Source: an uncultured Clostridium sp.
GTDB lineage: Bacteria > Bacillota > Clostridia > Peptostreptococcales > Peptostreptococcaceae
Length of the DNA: 22,356 nucleotides
Direction: 5' to 3'
Assembly: GCA_900539645.1 (NCBI GenBank)
Contig: UQCY01000017.1
Coordinates: 1 to 22,356, forward strand
Positions 16,095-22,356 of this stretch are shown piece by piece. Both the position numbers and the translations under genes were made by a program. The notes beneath the pieces are model-generated. The model was not told the origin of the DNA, ran no database searches, and was given only the letters and a program-made list of their open reading frames with translations. The stretch's first letter is position 1. Every line of letters begins with the position of its first letter.

Positions 16095-16898
16095 TTGGCT
16101 ACTAAAAAAAAGAAATCAAAGTTAAGATTTTACATAGTTGTAGGATTAATTGCGTTCTTTAGCATATATATAATAGGATTTTTTGCAGCCTCTAAAATCG
16201 ACACAAAAGAAGAGGATAACAAACTTGTACGGGAGGAAAATGTGGCGGATAGCACATTACCTCTACTATCTCAGCTGGAGTCTAGTGGAAAGGTATATAT
16301 TTCTGATGAAAAAACAGATACCAATATAAAAATTGAAAAAGATCGTTGGACAGACTATAAATACTATTTTAATGAATTTAGCAGAGTTAGAAATGCTATT
16401 TCGTTTGAGCCTACATATAGTGGATATTCTTCAAATGGGATTAAATTTTCTACAGATTTAGATTTCTTAAAAGTATATACAGTAGAGAAGGAAGAGTTCT
16501 ACAAAATTCCTGTTTCTCAAAAGAAGGATTTTGAAAAGGTAATAAATGAAAGTATTTATACTTCTTTTGATTTTGCAATAAATGACAAGAAATGGAAGAG
16601 TGTACATATTTCTAAAGGACAGGATGTTAAAAATATTCATAAATGGAAGTACAATAATCTTGTGAGTAAGATGAGATACAAAAGACACGTCGGAAAAGTT
16701 CAGCCAGAAAAAGCAAGAGATAAGAGTAAATATAACTACAGTGTTTATATAGATGGAGAAGGATTTAGTATAAGAATTGATACTATGGGACCAAATTATA
16801 TAAAAATAATCTCTGGTAAAAATGGGGAATACGTGGCTTACTATGAAGTTTACAATGATATGTACAAATATATAAAAGAGAATATATTTAAAGAGTAA
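16095..16898 (+). CDS. Membrane-anchored protein of unknown function
   Basis: I do not recognise this 267-residue protein. The N-terminus has a lysine-rich start (KKKKSKLR) and then one hydrophobic segment at about 11-32, with no lipobox or clear cleavage site, so it is probably a signal anchor with the rest outside the cell. The remainder (about 35-267) is charged and rich in Lys, Tyr and Asp, with no known motif and no cysteine seen. The start is TTG at 16095, four bases after the unusual purine tract GGGGGGGAGG (16081-16090). It follows rsmA by 40 bases and ends at a bidirectional terminator facing murC. In B. subtilis the same place after ksgA holds the spore gene yabG, but there is no resemblance. 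Frame and length are well supported; function is open. Confidence 0.7.
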   Translation: MATKKKKSKLRFYIVVGLIAFFSIYIIGFFAASKIDTKEEDNKLVREENVADSTLPLLSQLESSGKVYISDEKTDTNIKIEKDRWTDYKYYFNEFSRVRNAISFEPTYSGYSSNGIKFSTDLDFLKVYTVEKEEFYKIPVSQKKDFEKVINESIYTSFDFAINDKKWKSVHISKGQDVKNIHKWKYNNLVSKMRYKRHVGKVQPEKARDKSKYNYSVYIDGEGFSIRIDTMGPNYIKIISGKNGEYVAYYEVYNDMYKYIKENIFKE

Positions 16899-16900
16899 TA

Positions 16901-16945
16901 AAAAAGGAGTAATCGAAAAAATTCGATTGCTCCTTTGATTTTTTG
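16901..16945. terminator. Bidirectional terminator between the unknown gene and murC
   Basis: AAAGGAGTAATCGA (16903-16916) pairs with TCGATTGCTCCTTT (16923-16936) with one G-T pair, making a 14-bp stem with a 6-base loop. T-rich sequence follows on the plus side, and the A-run before it serves the minus-strand murC transcript. Confidence 0.88.
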
Positions 16946-18313
16946 TTATTTATTTTGATTTCCCTTAGCAACAAGAGCTTCAGCAACTTTGAATATAGGA
17001 CCAGCACCCGCAGTTATTACAAAGTCGTCTGGTTCTACATTGTCAGCAAGATATTCTACTATATCGTCGAATTCTTTTATGTACTTAGCATCTATATTGT
17101 TGTGATATAGTTTTTCAACTAAATCTGTAGAGTGAATATCACCAGGGTCAGTTTCTCTAGCTGCGTATATATCAGTTACGATAACTTTATCAGCTGCGAA
17201 GAAAGCATCTGAGAATTCATTAAGTAGTGATTTAGTTCTTGAATATGTATGAGGCTGGAATATGCACCATAATCTATTCTTTTTAATTCTCTTAGCTGTA
17301 GAAAGAGTAGATTTTAGTTCTGTTGGATGGTGAGCGTAGTCATCTACAACAGTTGCTCCGTTGTATTTTCCTTTAAGCTCAAATCTTCTTCCAACACCTC
17401 TATATTTCTTAATATTTCTTTTTATAGTTTCTACATCTATACCAGATACTATAGCAGTTATTATTGCTGCAACAGCATTGTATATGTTGTGAAGTCCCCG
17501 AACAGATAATTCAAATTTGCCTAAATCTTCTCCATTGTAAACTAAATCGAATATACCACATCCAAGTTCATCAAATTCTATATTTTTGATTACAGCATCG
17601 TTATCTTTATTGCTACCGTATTTTATAACTGTAGCTTTTACATCGTAAAGTATATCAGCTGTGTTTTCATCATCTCCATTTATTATGAAGTATCCATCAG
17701 GAGGTAAAAGCTTACCAAATTTATTGAATGAAGCTTTGATTTCATCTATTCCTGAGAAATAGTCAAGATGGTCTTCTTCTATATTTAAAACTATAGATAT
17801 TTTTGGATTGAAGTTTAGGAAACTATCTACGTATTCACAAGCTTCTGTTATAAAGTGATTAGAATGTCCTATTTTGACATTACCACCTATCATACTTAAG
17901 TTTCCTCCTACAAGTATTGTAGGATCTAGGTCAGCGTATTCAAATATAGTCGAAAGCATTGATGTTGTAGATGTTTTTCCGTGAGTACCAGATACTGCGA
18001 TAGAGTTTTTATACTCTCTCATTATCTGGCCTAAAAAAGCAGCTCTATTTACTATTAGTTTATTTTTTTTTCTAGCAGCCATAAGCTCTTCATTATCAGG
18101 GTGTATAGCAGCTGTATAAACAACCATGTTTACGTCGTCAGAAATATTTTCTTTTCTCTGTCCTATAAATATTTCAGCACCTTGGTTCCTAAGTTTTTCT
18201 GTCATAGGTGATTCCTGAGAGTCAGAACCTGAAACATGATATCCTTTATTAAGGCAGATTTCAGCTAATGCACTCATACTGATTCCGCCAATTCCTATGA
18301 AATGTATATTCAT
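16946..18313 (-). CDS. murC: UDP-N-acetylmuramate--L-alanine ligase
   Basis: Adds L-alanine to UDP-MurNAc with ATP, the first step of the peptidoglycan stem peptide, in the cytosol. The 455-residue protein begins [19 protein letters not shown], the MurC UDP-binding start, and has the ATP-binding GTHGKTSTT (109-117). Further on are [19 protein letters not shown] and the C-terminal DDYAHHPTE with YSRT, all Mur-ligase signatures. The open frame extends upstream to 18475, but ATG 18313 gives the exact family N-terminus and has an AAAGGG about 11 bases away. It lies alone, facing away from purR across a shared control region. Confidence 0.95.
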   Translation of the reverse strand: MNIHFIGIGGISMSALAEICLNKGYHVSGSDSQESPMTEKLRNQGAEIFIGQRKENISDDVNMVVYTAAIHPDNEELMAARKKNKLIVNRAAFLGQIMREYKNSIAVSGTHGKTSTTSMLSTIFEYADLDPTILVGGNLSMIGGNVKIGHSNHFITEACEYVDSFLNFNPKISIVLNIEEDHLDYFSGIDEIKASFNKFGKLLPPDGYFIINGDDENTADILYDVKATVIKYGSNKDNDAVIKNIEFDELGCGIFDLVYNGEDLGKFELSVRGLHNIYNAVAAIITAIVSGIDVETIKRNIKKYRGVGRRFELKGKYNGATVVDDYAHHPTELKSTLSTAKRIKKNRLWCIFQPHTYSRTKSLLNEFSDAFFAADKVIVTDIYAARETDPGDIHSTDLVEKLYHNNIDAKYIKEFDDIVEYLADNVEPDDFVITAGAGPIFKVAEALVAKGNQNK

Positions 18314-18347
18314 GATAAAAACAACCCTTTCTTTTATATAAAGTAAT

Positions 18348-18391
18348 ACAATCGAACGTTTTTGTGATATAATAAGATAATGTGCGATATT
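18348..18391 (+). promoter_or_regulatory. PurBox-like pair and extended -10 promoter before purR
   Basis: ACAATCGAACGTT (18348-18360) fits the PurBox AWWWCCGAACWWT at 10 of 13 places. AATGTGCGATATT (18379-18391) fits the inverted box AWWGTTCGGWWWT at 11 of 13. The boxes are 18 bases apart, close to the 16-17 known for B. subtilis PurR sites. Between them TGATATAAT (18365-18373) is a perfect extended -10 element reading toward purR, so PurR bound here would block its own promoter. Confidence 0.45.
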
Positions 18392-18444
18392 TCTCAAACA
18401 CAAGAAATTATACAAAAAACAAAACTGTATTATCAACATAGTAA

Positions 18445-18458
18445 TTATTATATCACAA
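18445..18458 (-). promoter_or_regulatory. Extended -10 promoter candidate for murC, mirror copy of the purR one
   Basis: On the minus strand TTGTGATATAATAA (18458 down to 18445) repeats exactly the plus-strand sequence at 18362-18375. It includes TG-A-TATAAT, an extended -10. Transcription would begin near 18440 and run toward murC with a leader of about 125 bases that crosses the PurBox-like pair. Confidence 0.5.
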
Positions 18459-18517
18459 GTAAATTTGTTGTGCATCAGTTTTAATGGCGATTAAGAATCA
18501 GCAGGGGGAAATAGATT

Positions 18518-19372
18518 ATGAAATTTAAAAGAACGGAAAGAATAGGAGCGATAGTGAAGATACTATCTGATAACCCGAACAAAATATACACTCTTAGCTA
18601 TTTTACAAATCAGTTTAATGCAGCTAAGTCTACAATAAGTGAAGATCTTCTTGTTGTTAAAAGTGTATTTGAAAAACTACATTTAGGAAAAGTAATAACA
18701 ATATCAGGAGCGGCTGGTGGAGTAAAATACATACCAAAAACATCTAAACAAGAAAATGCAGAATTTCTAATGGAACTTTGTAACAGAATTAAAGACGAAG
18801 GAAGAATACTATCAGGTGGATTTTTATACCTAATAGACCTTATCTATGATCCTGGAACAGTTTCAAAAATAGGAAAGATATTTGCCTCTAATATAGATTA
18901 TACTGATGCTGATTATGTTGTTACAATGGAAACTAAAGGTATTCCAATGGCTCTTATGACTGCAAATGCTATGAATTTACCATTAGTAATCATAAGAAAA
19001 GACATAAAAGTATCAGAAGGACCTACACTTAGTATGACATATGTAAGTGGGAACAGCGGAAAATTAGAAAGTATGAGCTTACCTAGAAAAGCTCTTAAAC
19101 CAGATAGCAAGGTTATAATAATAGACGACTTCATGAGAGGTGGAGGAACTATTAAAGGTATGATAGACCTAATGAAAGAATTTAGTGCGGAAGTAATCGG
19201 AATCGGTGTATTTATATCTACTATGAAACCAGAAGAAAAAATGGTTGAGGACTATATATCATTAATTCAGCTTGATGTACAGGGAAATGAAATAATAGTT
19301 GAACCAAATAGAGATATTTTAGCGGATACTGAATCGGAAGAAATAATAGACGTTAATTTAGAAGAAGAATAA
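18518..19372 (+). CDS. purR: Purine operon repressor PurR
   Basis: PurR of the Firmicutes type represses purine synthesis and transport genes; PRPP, or in some species (p)ppGpp, controls its DNA binding. The 284-residue protein has an N-terminal winged-helix domain (about 1-75, starting KFKRTERIGAIVKIL) and a phosphoribosyltransferase-fold domain. The PRPP-binding loop is IIDDFMRGGGTIKG (201-214), and ETKGIPMALMTA lies before it. Length matches B. subtilis PurR (285). AGGGGG precedes ATG 18518. It is divergent from murC and followed by glmU and prs, the latter making PRPP. Its own control region carries PurBox-like sequences, suggesting self-regulation. A plain phosphoribosyltransferase is unlikely given the DNA-binding domain. 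Confidence 0.94.
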   Translation: MKFKRTERIGAIVKILSDNPNKIYTLSYFTNQFNAAKSTISEDLLVVKSVFEKLHLGKVITISGAAGGVKYIPKTSKQENAEFLMELCNRIKDEGRILSGGFLYLIDLIYDPGTVSKIGKIFASNIDYTDADYVVTMETKGIPMALMTANAMNLPLVIIRKDIKVSEGPTLSMTYVSGNSGKLESMSLPRKALKPDSKVIIIDDFMRGGGTIKGMIDLMKEFSAEVIGIGVFISTMKPEEKMVEDYISLIQLDVQGNEIIVEPNRDILADTESEEIIDVNLEEE

Positions 19373-19380
19373 TTAAAATT

Positions 19381-19414
19381 GAGACTGTTATAAATTTTGT
19401 AGCAGTCTCTTTTT
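19381..19414 (+). terminator. Terminator after purR
   Basis: GAGACTGTTA (19381-19390) pairs with TAGCAGTCTC (19400-19409), with one G-T pair. T 19410-19414 follows. It separates purR from glmU. The 19415-19603 interval is AT-rich, holds no gene and shows no convincing full promoter, although glmU should need one. Confidence 0.85.
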
Positions 19415-19603
19415 GTGTAGTAAAGGTTGAATTATATAAATAAACAGAATTTTGAACTTTAAAAAAAAATAAAATAAAGGGACAATTTCAAAAGATATGT
19501 ACATTTTCAACGAAAAGTGATATATTTAAAGATAATAATGCGATTTTTTATTAAATTAAATATTTTAAAAAAATAAACGAATTAGTCAATGGAGAGATGT
19601 TAA

Positions 19604-21007
19604 ATGAAATTTAAGTCAATAATACTTGCTGCGGGCAAGGGAACAAGAATGAAATCAAAATACCCAAAGGTAATACACAAAGTATGTGGTAAAGAGATGG
19701 TAAACCATGTAGTTGATACTTCTAAAAAATCAGGGGTAGAAGAAACGATAGTAGTTCTTGGACATGGAGCTGAAGCCGTAAGAGAAAGACTTTCAGACGA
19801 TATAATAACAGTTATGCAGACAGAACAGCTAGGAACAGCACATGCTGTAAGAATGGCTGAAGAATATATAGAAGACGAAGATACTATAGTAGTATTATGT
19901 GGAGATACTCCACTTATAAAGGAAGATACTCTTAAAAAATTATTTGAATACCATGTAGAAAACAACTGCCACACAACAGTTCTTTCAACAATAGTAGAGG
20001 ACCCTACAGGGTATGGAAGAATAATAAGAGATGAAAATGGCGACCTACTAAAAATAGTAGAACAGAAAGATGCTAGTGAAGAAGAAAAACTAGTAAAAGA
20101 AATAAACTCAGGAATATACTGCTTCAACGGTAAAAGCTTAAAAGAAGCTTTAAAAGAAATAAACAACGACAATGCACAGGGAGAATACTACCTTCCAGAT
20201 GCTATAAAAGTAATGAGAGATAAATCTCTAAAGGTTGGAGCATTTGCAGGTTCTTCAATAGAAGAATTAATGGGTGTAAACTCAAGATTACAGCTTTCTC
20301 AGGCTGAAAAAGCTATGAGAAAAAGAATAAATGAATTCCACATGGCAAATGGTGTAACTATGATAGATCCTGATACTACATACATAGAAGCTGATGTAGA
20401 AATAGGAAATGATACAATAGTATACCCAGGAGTTAATTTAGTTGGTAAAACAAAAATAGGTTCTGACTGTATAATAGGTATGAACTCATCAATAACTGAT
20501 TCAATAGTTGGAGATGGAACAGAAATAAAAATATCTACTTTATTAGAAGCTAAAGTTGGAGAAAATACAAAAGTTGGACCATATGCATACCTAAGACCTA
20601 AAGCAGATGTAGGAAATGGATGTAAAGTAGGAGATTTCGTTGAAATCAAAAATGCTAAATTCGGCGATGGATCTAAAGCATCACACTTATCTTACATAGG
20701 AGATGCTGAAGTAGGTAAAAATGTAAACGTAGGATGCGGTGTTGTATTTGTAAACTACGATGGTGTACATAAATTTAGATCAGTAGTAAAAGACAATGCA
20801 TTCATAGGTTCAAACTCAAATCTAGTAGCTCCAGTTACTGTTGAGGAACAGGGATATATAGCTACTGGTTCTACAATAACAGACGATGTTCCTAGAAGAT
20901 CACTTGCAATAGCAAGACAAAGACAGTGTATAAAAGAAAATTGGATGGATAAAAAAGAAGCTAGAGATAAGAAATTATCTGAAGAAAAAGCAAAAAATAA
21001 AAAATAA
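19604..21007 (+). CDS. glmU: Bifunctional UDP-N-acetylglucosamine pyrophosphorylase / glucosamine-1-phosphate acetyltransferase
   Basis: Makes UDP-GlcNAc from glucosamine-1-phosphate, acetyl-CoA and UTP, feeding peptidoglycan (and so MurC) and other envelope polymers. The 467-residue protein has the N-terminal nucleotidyltransferase domain with LAAGKGTRMKS (8-18), QLGTAHAV (75-82) and CGDTPLI (99-105). A linker follows, then a C-terminal left-handed beta-helix of hexapeptide repeats (about 255-450). That part includes YLRPKADVGNG, the catalytic-region ASHLSYIGDAEVG and NYDG. GGAGAG (19591-19596) lies 7 bases before ATG 19604. prs follows after 89 bases, the conserved glmU-prs order; spoVG, usual just before glmU, is absent. 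Confidence 0.96.
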   Translation: MKFKSIILAAGKGTRMKSKYPKVIHKVCGKEMVNHVVDTSKKSGVEETIVVLGHGAEAVRERLSDDIITVMQTEQLGTAHAVRMAEEYIEDEDTIVVLCGDTPLIKEDTLKKLFEYHVENNCHTTVLSTIVEDPTGYGRIIRDENGDLLKIVEQKDASEEEKLVKEINSGIYCFNGKSLKEALKEINNDNAQGEYYLPDAIKVMRDKSLKVGAFAGSSIEELMGVNSRLQLSQAEKAMRKRINEFHMANGVTMIDPDTTYIEADVEIGNDTIVYPGVNLVGKTKIGSDCIIGMNSSITDSIVGDGTEIKISTLLEAKVGENTKVGPYAYLRPKADVGNGCKVGDFVEIKNAKFGDGSKASHLSYIGDAEVGKNVNVGCGVVFVNYDGVHKFRSVVKDNAFIGSNSNLVAPVTVEEQGYIATGSTITDDVPRRSLAIARQRQCIKENWMDKKEARDKKLSEEKAKNKK

Positions 21008-21096
21008 TATCTTGGGATATTAATTAAACTTGATTTCTTTTTAAACTTTTGGTTTAAATAGTTATATATTGTTAAAATGTTTGGAGGGTTAACTAA

Positions 21097-22047
21097 ATGA
21101 ATACTAGCGGTAGCGAAATCAAAATACTTGCCGGTAACGCATCTAAAGAACTTGCTGAAAAAATAGCTAAACAGTTAAACGTACCAGTTCTTGACTGTGA
21201 AGTTGGAACATTCAGCGATGGTGAAATATGTGTTAACATGAACGAAACTGTAAGAGGTTGCGACGTTTTCGTTGTTCAGTCTACTAACAGTCCGGTAAAC
21301 AACAACTTAATGGAACTATTAATAATGATAGATGCACTTAAGAGAGCATCTGCAGGAAGAATAACTGCTGTAATACCATACTATGGTTATGCAAGACAGG
21401 ACAGAAAAGCGAAAGCAAGAGATCCAATCACAGCTAAATTAGTTGCTAACTTAATAGTAGCAGCTGGTGCAGATAGAGTCTTAACTATGGACTTACATGC
21501 ATCTCAGATACAGGGATACTTCGATATACCTCTAGATCACTTACTAGGTGGTCCATTACTATCTGAATACTTCAACGAAAAAAATATAGAAGATTTAGTA
21601 GTAGTATCTCCTGACCTTGGTAGTGTTACAAGATCTAGAAAATTTGCTAATTCATTAAATGGTGAAGTGCCAATAGCTATAATAGACAAAAGAAGACCAA
21701 GACCAAATGTATGTGAAGTTATGAACTTAATAGGTGAGGTTGAAGGTAAAAACGTAATACTTCTTGACGATATGATAGATACTGCAGGAACAATAGTAAA
21801 TGCAGTTGAAGCAGTTAAAAAATTCGGTGCTAAAGATGTTTACGTTTGCTGTACACACGCTGTTTTATCAGGTCCAGCTATAGAAAGAATAGAAAATTCT
21901 TCAATGAAAGAATTAGTTGTTCTTGATACTATACAGTTACCAGAAGAAAAACAGATAGAAAAAATAAAAGTTAAATCAGTAGCTCCTATATTTGCAGAAG
22001 CTATAGATAAAATATTCAGCAACAAATCAGTAAGTGAATTATTCTAA
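21097..22047 (+). CDS. prs: Ribose-phosphate pyrophosphokinase (PRPP synthase)
   Basis: Makes PRPP from ribose-5-phosphate and ATP, the precursor for purines, pyrimidines, NAD, histidine and tryptophan. The 316-residue protein is a standard class I enzyme: [12 protein letters not shown] near the start, FSDGEICV (39-46), the ATP-binding [11 protein letters not shown] (94-104), the metal-binding [12 protein letters not shown] (131-142) and the PRPP loop [12 protein letters not shown] (222-233). GGAGGG precedes ATG 21097. It is downstream of glmU, with a large terminator after it. PRPP is the known effector of PurR, encoded just upstream. Confidence 0.97.
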   Translation: MNTSGSEIKILAGNASKELAEKIAKQLNVPVLDCEVGTFSDGEICVNMNETVRGCDVFVVQSTNSPVNNNLMELLIMIDALKRASAGRITAVIPYYGYARQDRKAKARDPITAKLVANLIVAAGADRVLTMDLHASQIQGYFDIPLDHLLGGPLLSEYFNEKNIEDLVVVSPDLGSVTRSRKFANSLNGEVPIAIIDKRRPRPNVCEVMNLIGEVEGKNVILLDDMIDTAGTIVNAVEAVKKFGAKDVYVCCTHAVLSGPAIERIENSSMKELVVLDTIQLPEEKQIEKIKVKSVAPIFAEAIDKIFSNKSVSELF

Positions 22048-22066
22048 TTGAATATAAGTAAGTAGG

Positions 22067-22141
22067 AAGAGGAGTAACTCTAATAGTACTTGCGCCTATT
22101 CAGGCGACAGGCGTACTATTTGGAGTTAGCTCCTCTTTTTT
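22067..22141 (+). terminator. Long nested terminator hairpin after prs
   Basis: Three stacked stems. The outer AAGAGGAGTAACTC (22067-22080) pairs with GAGTTAGCTCCTCTT (22123-22137) with one bulge. The middle ATAGTAC (22083-22089) pairs with GTACTAT (22113-22119). The inner CGCCT (22093-22097) pairs with AGGCG (22102-22106). A second AGGCG at 22109-22113 could compete for the inner pairing. A T-run (22136-22141) closes it. Confidence 0.88.
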
Positions 22142-22356
22142 TGGAGAATAAAAATTAATTATAATAATATATATGAAGAATCATAAATAACATAATAAAA
22201 TCAGTTTGTATAGAAGAAAAAATAAAAAAATTTCCAAATGAATTGTTTAGATGTCAGCAACATATAATATCAATAGCTAGAGTATGATTAAATTATTGCA
22301 AATAGTATAGATAGAATAATAAATATAAGTGATGAAAAGATTTAATAAAATAAAAT
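22142..22356. other. AT-rich end of window, no gene seen
   Basis: Low-complexity AT sequence without a credible reading frame or RNA gene. A TTGCAA at 22296-22301 has no well-placed -10, so a promoter for a gene beyond the window is only possible. The next gene would lie outside. Confidence 0.5.

Noticed and set aside
18314..18475. N-terminal 54-residue extension of murC with a hydrophobic stretch
   Set aside because: MurC is cytosolic and its family N-terminus begins at the ATG at 18313; the extension is translated intergenic DNA containing promoters.
19509..19546. Second PurBox-like pair before glmU (CGAAAA and TGCGATTTTT)
   Set aside because: The first half matches the box at only about 7 of 13 places, within chance for AT-rich DNA.
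19600..20172. 190-codon minus-strand frame opposite glmU
   Set aside because: It lies wholly antisense to the well-supported glmU coding sequence, is Ser/Phe-rich as expected of a complement frame, and has no ribosome site.
1..22356. CRISPR arrays, transposases, phage genes, tRNA genes, toxin-antitoxin pairs
   Set aside because: No regular direct repeats, cloverleaf-like sequences or matching protein motifs were seen on reading both strands.

Overview
The window is AT-rich (roughly 30% G+C by eye) and reads as a Firmicutes chromosome of the Clostridia, most likely Peptostreptococcaceae. The signs are AGA/ATA-rich codon use, strong GGAGG-type ribosome binding sites, a T-box leader on metG, a PurR of the Bacillus/Clostridia type, and a gene order that follows the old Firmicutes order known from Bacillus subtilis (yaaO, tmk, holB, ricT, yabB, rsmI, metS, yabD, rnmV, ksgA, purR, glmU, prs). 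The genes that accompany that order in spore formers (abrB, yabE, yabG, veg, ssp, spoVG) are absent from their expected places. I infer a non-sporulating or reduced lineage such as Peptostreptococcus; the sequence alone does not prove this.

Layout. 1-43 is the 3' end of a 5S rRNA, and a gene starts only about 40 bases after it. 83-4097 (+) holds an Orn/Lys/Arg decarboxylase-family protein, tmk, holB and ricT, closed by a strong terminator. 4189-6572 (+) holds trmN6, rsmI and a stand-alone HD-domain protein. A bidirectional terminator separates these from a convergent Lrp/AsnC regulator (6661-7113, -). 7448-9736 is a promoter, a methionine T-box leader and metG, followed closely by tatD and then a foldback of about 150 nt.

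10889-14572 (+) is a sugar-related block placed between tatD and rnmV, which are near neighbours in other Firmicutes. It encodes a free-standing fructose-type PTS EIIB, mannose-6-phosphate isomerase, a HAD sugar-phosphatase/phosphomutase-like protein, a free-standing fructose-type EIIA and a Gfo/Idh/MocA oxidoreductase. No EIIC permease is present. 14607-16898 (+) holds rnmV, rsmA and a membrane-anchored protein of unknown function. murC (16946-18313, -) converges on it.

murC and purR are divergent, sharing a 204-bp region with two identical extended -10 elements in inverted orientation and a PurBox-like pair. purR, glmU and prs complete the window, ending in a nested terminator hairpin and about 210 bases with no gene.

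Most of the window is housekeeping: nucleotide supply (tmk, prs, purR), rRNA and tRNA maturation or modification (rnmV, rsmA, rsmI, trmN6, metG), replication (holB) and cell-wall precursors (glmU, murC). No CRISPR array, transposase, phage gene or tRNA gene was seen. I found no clear new system. The points most worth a second look are the PTS block lacking a permease, the murC/purR control region, the foldback after tatD, the zinc-less HolB, the free HD domain and the G7-tract leader of the unknown membrane protein.
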